Part shown: positions 61,368-64,000 of the stretch, piece after piece
Layout: every line of letters begins with the position of its first letter
Position numbering within the stretch: position 1 is the stretch's first letter
Translations under genes and position numbers: made by a program
The notes under the pieces: generated by a model
What the model was told of the DNA's origin: nothing
What the model saw: the letters and a program-made list of their open reading frames with translations, nothing else
The model's database searches: none
NCBI GenBank assembly: GCA_025642075.2
Contig: JAODUO010000188.1
Location: forward strand, 487,001 to 551,000
DNA length: 64,000 bases
Origin: Ridgeia piscesae
Lineage: Eukaryota > Annelida > Polychaeta > Sabellida > Siboglinidae
Reading direction: 5' to 3'

Positions 61368-61563
61368 ATCCTCTCCCTCTCCCTCTCCCTCTCCCTCTCC
61401 CTCTCCCTCTCCCTCTCCCTCTCCCTCTCCCTCTCCCTCTCCCTCTCCCTCTCCTCTCCCTCTCCCTCTCCCTCCCCCTCCCCCTCTCCTCTCCTCTCCC
61501 TCTCCTCTCCTCTCCTCTCCCTCTCCTCTCCCTCTCCCTCTCCCTCTCCCTCTCCCTCTCCCT
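61368..61563. repeat. (CTCCCT)n polypyrimidine tract
   Basis: About 195 bases of almost pure C/T on the + strand, mainly CTCCCT hexamers, with CTCCTCTC variants in the second half. Frames reading Ser-Leu or Arg-Gly repeats are artefacts. Confidence 0.95.
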
Positions 61564-62198
61564 AAGAAAGTGCAACAGAAATCATCCACAAACACCTCAT
61601 TTTTTATCCTACGTTACTTATCGGTTGTTTTCATAGGGCTAAAGTATTCCTCATGTGCAGTAGAATGCGGCTGATAGGAATTTTACTCTTGGATTACGCA
61701 AATGTGAAAAATACTGTAATGCAGAGTGTCAGCCGTGGTCCTGGAGGAATAAGTTATGTCTGACAACTTATGTCGCTGTTTGAAAGTTAAATGATTGATT
61801 GATCAAATACGTGTCAGCAGTGGCTCCACCTGGTGGCAGTATATTGAGATGTTCTGATGATTGCATAAAGTTTAATACACACAGTGTATCTATCACACCT
61901 TCAAAGTTGGCATCAGTCAGTTGATATATCCCCTGCAGGGGGTGTCATGTTTGTGTGGCGTGATGTGATGTTTCAGTTGCAGGTGGTGTTTCGATGAGGT
62001 TCTGTGCCACTTCAGATATGAATGCCCTTTTATAGTTGGTCAGATACACACATTTATGTTAGGTTTAGGGTTACAATTATAGTAAAGGTTGGTGGTAGGG
62101 TTAGATTGAAGGTATGTTTGACAAGGTATCCATCCACCAGATAGATGTTTACAAACAAACGCTTGCTAGTGAAGACTATTCCAGATACAGTTATATGG
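61564..62198. other. unique intronic DNA
   Basis: No exon or repeat family recognised. Confidence 0.4.
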
Positions 62199-62372
62199 GT
62201 TAAGGGGTTAGGGTAGGGGATAGGGGGGTAGGGGATAGGGAGGTAGGGGTAGGGAGGTAGGGGTAGGGAGTAGGGGAGGAGGTAGGGGTAGGGAGGTAGG
62301 GGGTAGGGAGGTAGGGGTAGGGAGGTAGGGGTAGGGAGGTAGGGGGTAGGGAGGTAGGGGTAGGGAGGTAAG
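62199..62372. repeat. G-rich short tandem repeat (GGTAGGGGTAGGGA)n
   Basis: Imperfect tandem GGTAGGGGTAGGGA and GGTAGGGGGTAGGGA units with GATAGGGG at the start. Confidence 0.9.
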
Positions 62373-62900
62373 AGATCACTAGAACTGTCGATTTGCTACT
62401 CTTATGCATACATCTAGCCTAATCTTTATGTAGTAAACACTATTGCAGTACCTGGCAAGTATTATTCTGACAATCTGGATAAACTGCACCTGAGTATTTC
62501 TGAAATAACCCACAGTATCGGAAATAAATTTTAAAATTGCTACGTCAAATGCGATACGTTCAGCAGATTTGTGGGAGGAGAATGTTTGAAAAATGTCCAA
62601 GTGAGGGGGTTGTGTCAGGGGGCATGGGTCAGGGGATTGTGGAGCGGTGAGACAATGGGTCAAGGGAGTGCGTGTTTGTGCCGTGCCGTCCGTGCTATCA
62701 GAGGTGTGTGAACGTTTGCCAATCGATTAGTGTATTGGTAGATTTGATGAATTATTAAGCGACCCTGGGAGTGAGAGTGGCTGAGTCGTCTGTTACACCA
62801 CAGCCGACACTAATCACTCGTCTCATTGGGTCCCTGGTGGCAGGTGTATGAACCAACATCGGTGGATTGTGTGTGAAGGAATGTGTATGTTGTTGGGGGC
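62373..62900. other. unique intronic DNA
   Basis: A 94-codon minus-strand frame (62379-62663) has no motif I recognise. No splice-supported exon. Confidence 0.4.
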
Positions 62901-62909
62901 TGAGGGGTG

Positions 62910-63640
62910 GGGGAGTACACCCAGGGTGAGGCTGAGGGAGTAGGGGTGTATGGCGTACCCAGTGTGAGGGGTAAGGGACTACCCAGAGTGAGGCTGAGGA
63001 GGTAGGAGTATCCAGGGTGGGGCTGAAGGGGTAGAGGAGTACCTAGGGTGAGGGAGTAGGGGGAGTACACGGGGGGGGGAGGTAGGGGTGTACACAGGGT
63101 GAAGGGGTAGGTGGAGTATCCAGGGTGAGGCTGAAGGGGTAGAGGAGTACCTAGGGTGAGGGAGTAGGGGGAGTACACGGGGGGGGGAGGTAGGGGTGTA
63201 CACAGGGTGAAGGGGTAGGTGGAGTATCCAGGGTGAGGCTGAAGGGGTAGGGGAGTACACTGGGTGAGGGGGTAGGGGAAGTACATAGGATGAGGGGATA
63301 GGGGGAGTACACAGGGTGAGAGGGTAGGGGGAGTACACTGGGTGAGGGGGTAGGGGGAGTACACGGGGGGGGGAGGTAGGGGTGTACACAGGGTGAAGGG
63401 GTAGGTGGAGTATCCAGGGTGAGGCTGAAGGGGTAGGGGAGTACACAGGGTGAGAGGGTAGGGGGAGTACACTGGGTGAGGGGGTAGGGGAGTACACAGG
63501 GTGAGGGGGTAGGGGGAGTACACAGGGTGAGGGGGTAGGGGAGTACACAGGGTGAGGGGGTAGAAGGAGTACCCAGGCTGAAGGGGTATGTGGAGTAACC
63601 AGGGTGAGGGGGTAAGGGAGTACTTAGGGTGGGGGTGGTG
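62910..63640. repeat. G-rich ~27-bp minisatellite with ~108-bp higher-order units
   Basis: Basic units pair GGGTGAGGGGGTAGGGGAGT with ACACA. A longer block running CTGAAGGGGTAGAGGAGTAC, GTACACGGGGGGGGGAGGTA and GGTGTACACAGGGTGAAGGG repeats at about 63012, 63128 and, in part, 63350-63440, so four basic units form a higher-order unit. Minus-strand frames (up to 285 codons) reading Pro/Thr/Tyr repeats are artefacts. Confidence 0.9.
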
Positions 63641-64000
63641 AAGGACCCAGTACCCAGGACTGGACATGTCTGTGGGTACTTATGATATAAGTATAACAAG
63701 CACCTGTGCTCACATGTTAAATAAGTAAGTCCACTTTCACGTGACAGTGATAATAGTAAAACAGAAGCCACCCTCTCTGACTGTGATCACCCTCCTCACC
63801 AGGTACACACCAGTGGGGTGTTTTGTGTGATTCTACAGTTCTACCTTTGTGGGTGACCAACATCTTGTGTAAGTTATATTTACGGGATGATATTTGTCCA
63901 CCTGTGTAAATGGCCACCTGGTAATACTTCTTAAGAAAACAATTTGACAGTTCCCAGAATTTGATAGGACCAGTCCAACAGAAGGGGGGGGGGTCAAGGA
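63641..64000. other. unique intronic DNA at window end
   Basis: No exon recognised. The motor-domain exons expected downstream of exon B have not been reached. Confidence 0.4.

Noticed and set aside
62199..62372. Interstitial telomeric repeat
   Set aside because: The units are GGTAGGGGTAGGGA-like and irregular, not TTAGGG or another known animal telomere repeat.
62810..63771. Pro/Thr/Tyr-rich minus-strand frames of 189-285 codons
   Set aside because: They come from the G-rich tandem array; three overlapping frames are open and no splice or start signals are seen.

Overview
This is animal nuclear genomic DNA, not a microbial or viral replicon. It is AT-rich with no operon-like gene packing, has consensus GT/AG splice sites, tRNA-derived SINEs, LINE and Penelope-like relics, and many micro- and minisatellites. 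The SINE bodies resemble those I associate with molluscs and other lophotrochozoans. A mollusc (perhaps a gastropod) is my best guess, with low-to-moderate confidence.

The only host gene I can support is part of a KIF26-type atypical kinesin (kinesin-11 family; vertebrate KIF26A/KIF26B, C. elegans VAB-8) on the + strand. Exon A (12661-12929) encodes the N-terminal cysteine-pair segment followed by a Leu/Lys helix. Exon B (59869-60043) encodes a polar Ser/Pro/Gln linker. Exon A ends in phase 2 and exon B opens in the matching phase, across an intron of about 46.9 kb. The first cysteine-pair exon and the motor domain are not in the window, so they should lie upstream and downstream.

Layout. 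1-12660: intron or upstream DNA with a 20-bp array (4.2-4.6 kb), a 36-bp array (6.7-6.9 kb), a 30-bp array (7.6-9.15 kb), a decayed minus-strand ORF (10.2-10.8 kb), and hexamer plus (CA)n tracts running up to exon A. 12930-59868: the giant intron, with a Penelope-like GIY-YIG remnant (13.5-13.9 kb), (CCGT)n (17.4 kb), a 19/38-bp array (20.9-22.1 kb), an inverted-repeat element (25.9-26.9 kb), a 24-bp palindromic array (27.7-28.3 kb), a LINE tail (28.5-28.8 kb), a duplicated palindrome-bearing block (32.1-32.8 kb), a 16-bp array (36.5-37.1 kb), a 4.5-kb 44-bp satellite (37.65-42.14 kb), a 33-bp two-variant array (45.8-46.9 kb), a 25-bp array (49.2-49.6 kb), a hairpin array (50.85-51.04 kb), a second 19-bp array (51.3-52.1 kb), a 26-bp array joined to a SINE (56.0-56.8 kb) and an 18-bp array (59.05-59.32 kb). 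60044-64000: the next intron, with pyrimidine tracts and G-rich arrays.

By summing my own spans, tandem arrays occupy roughly a quarter of the window. Almost all long open frames are artefacts of repeat units without stop codons; many unit lengths (18, 24, 30, 33, 36 bp) are multiples of three. The most interesting structure is the close pairing of SINEs with tandem arrays, the 931-bp element with 54-bp inverted arms built from a 14-mer, and several arrays with internal higher-order, two-state or palindromic organisation. I did not find evidence of a novel multi-gene system.
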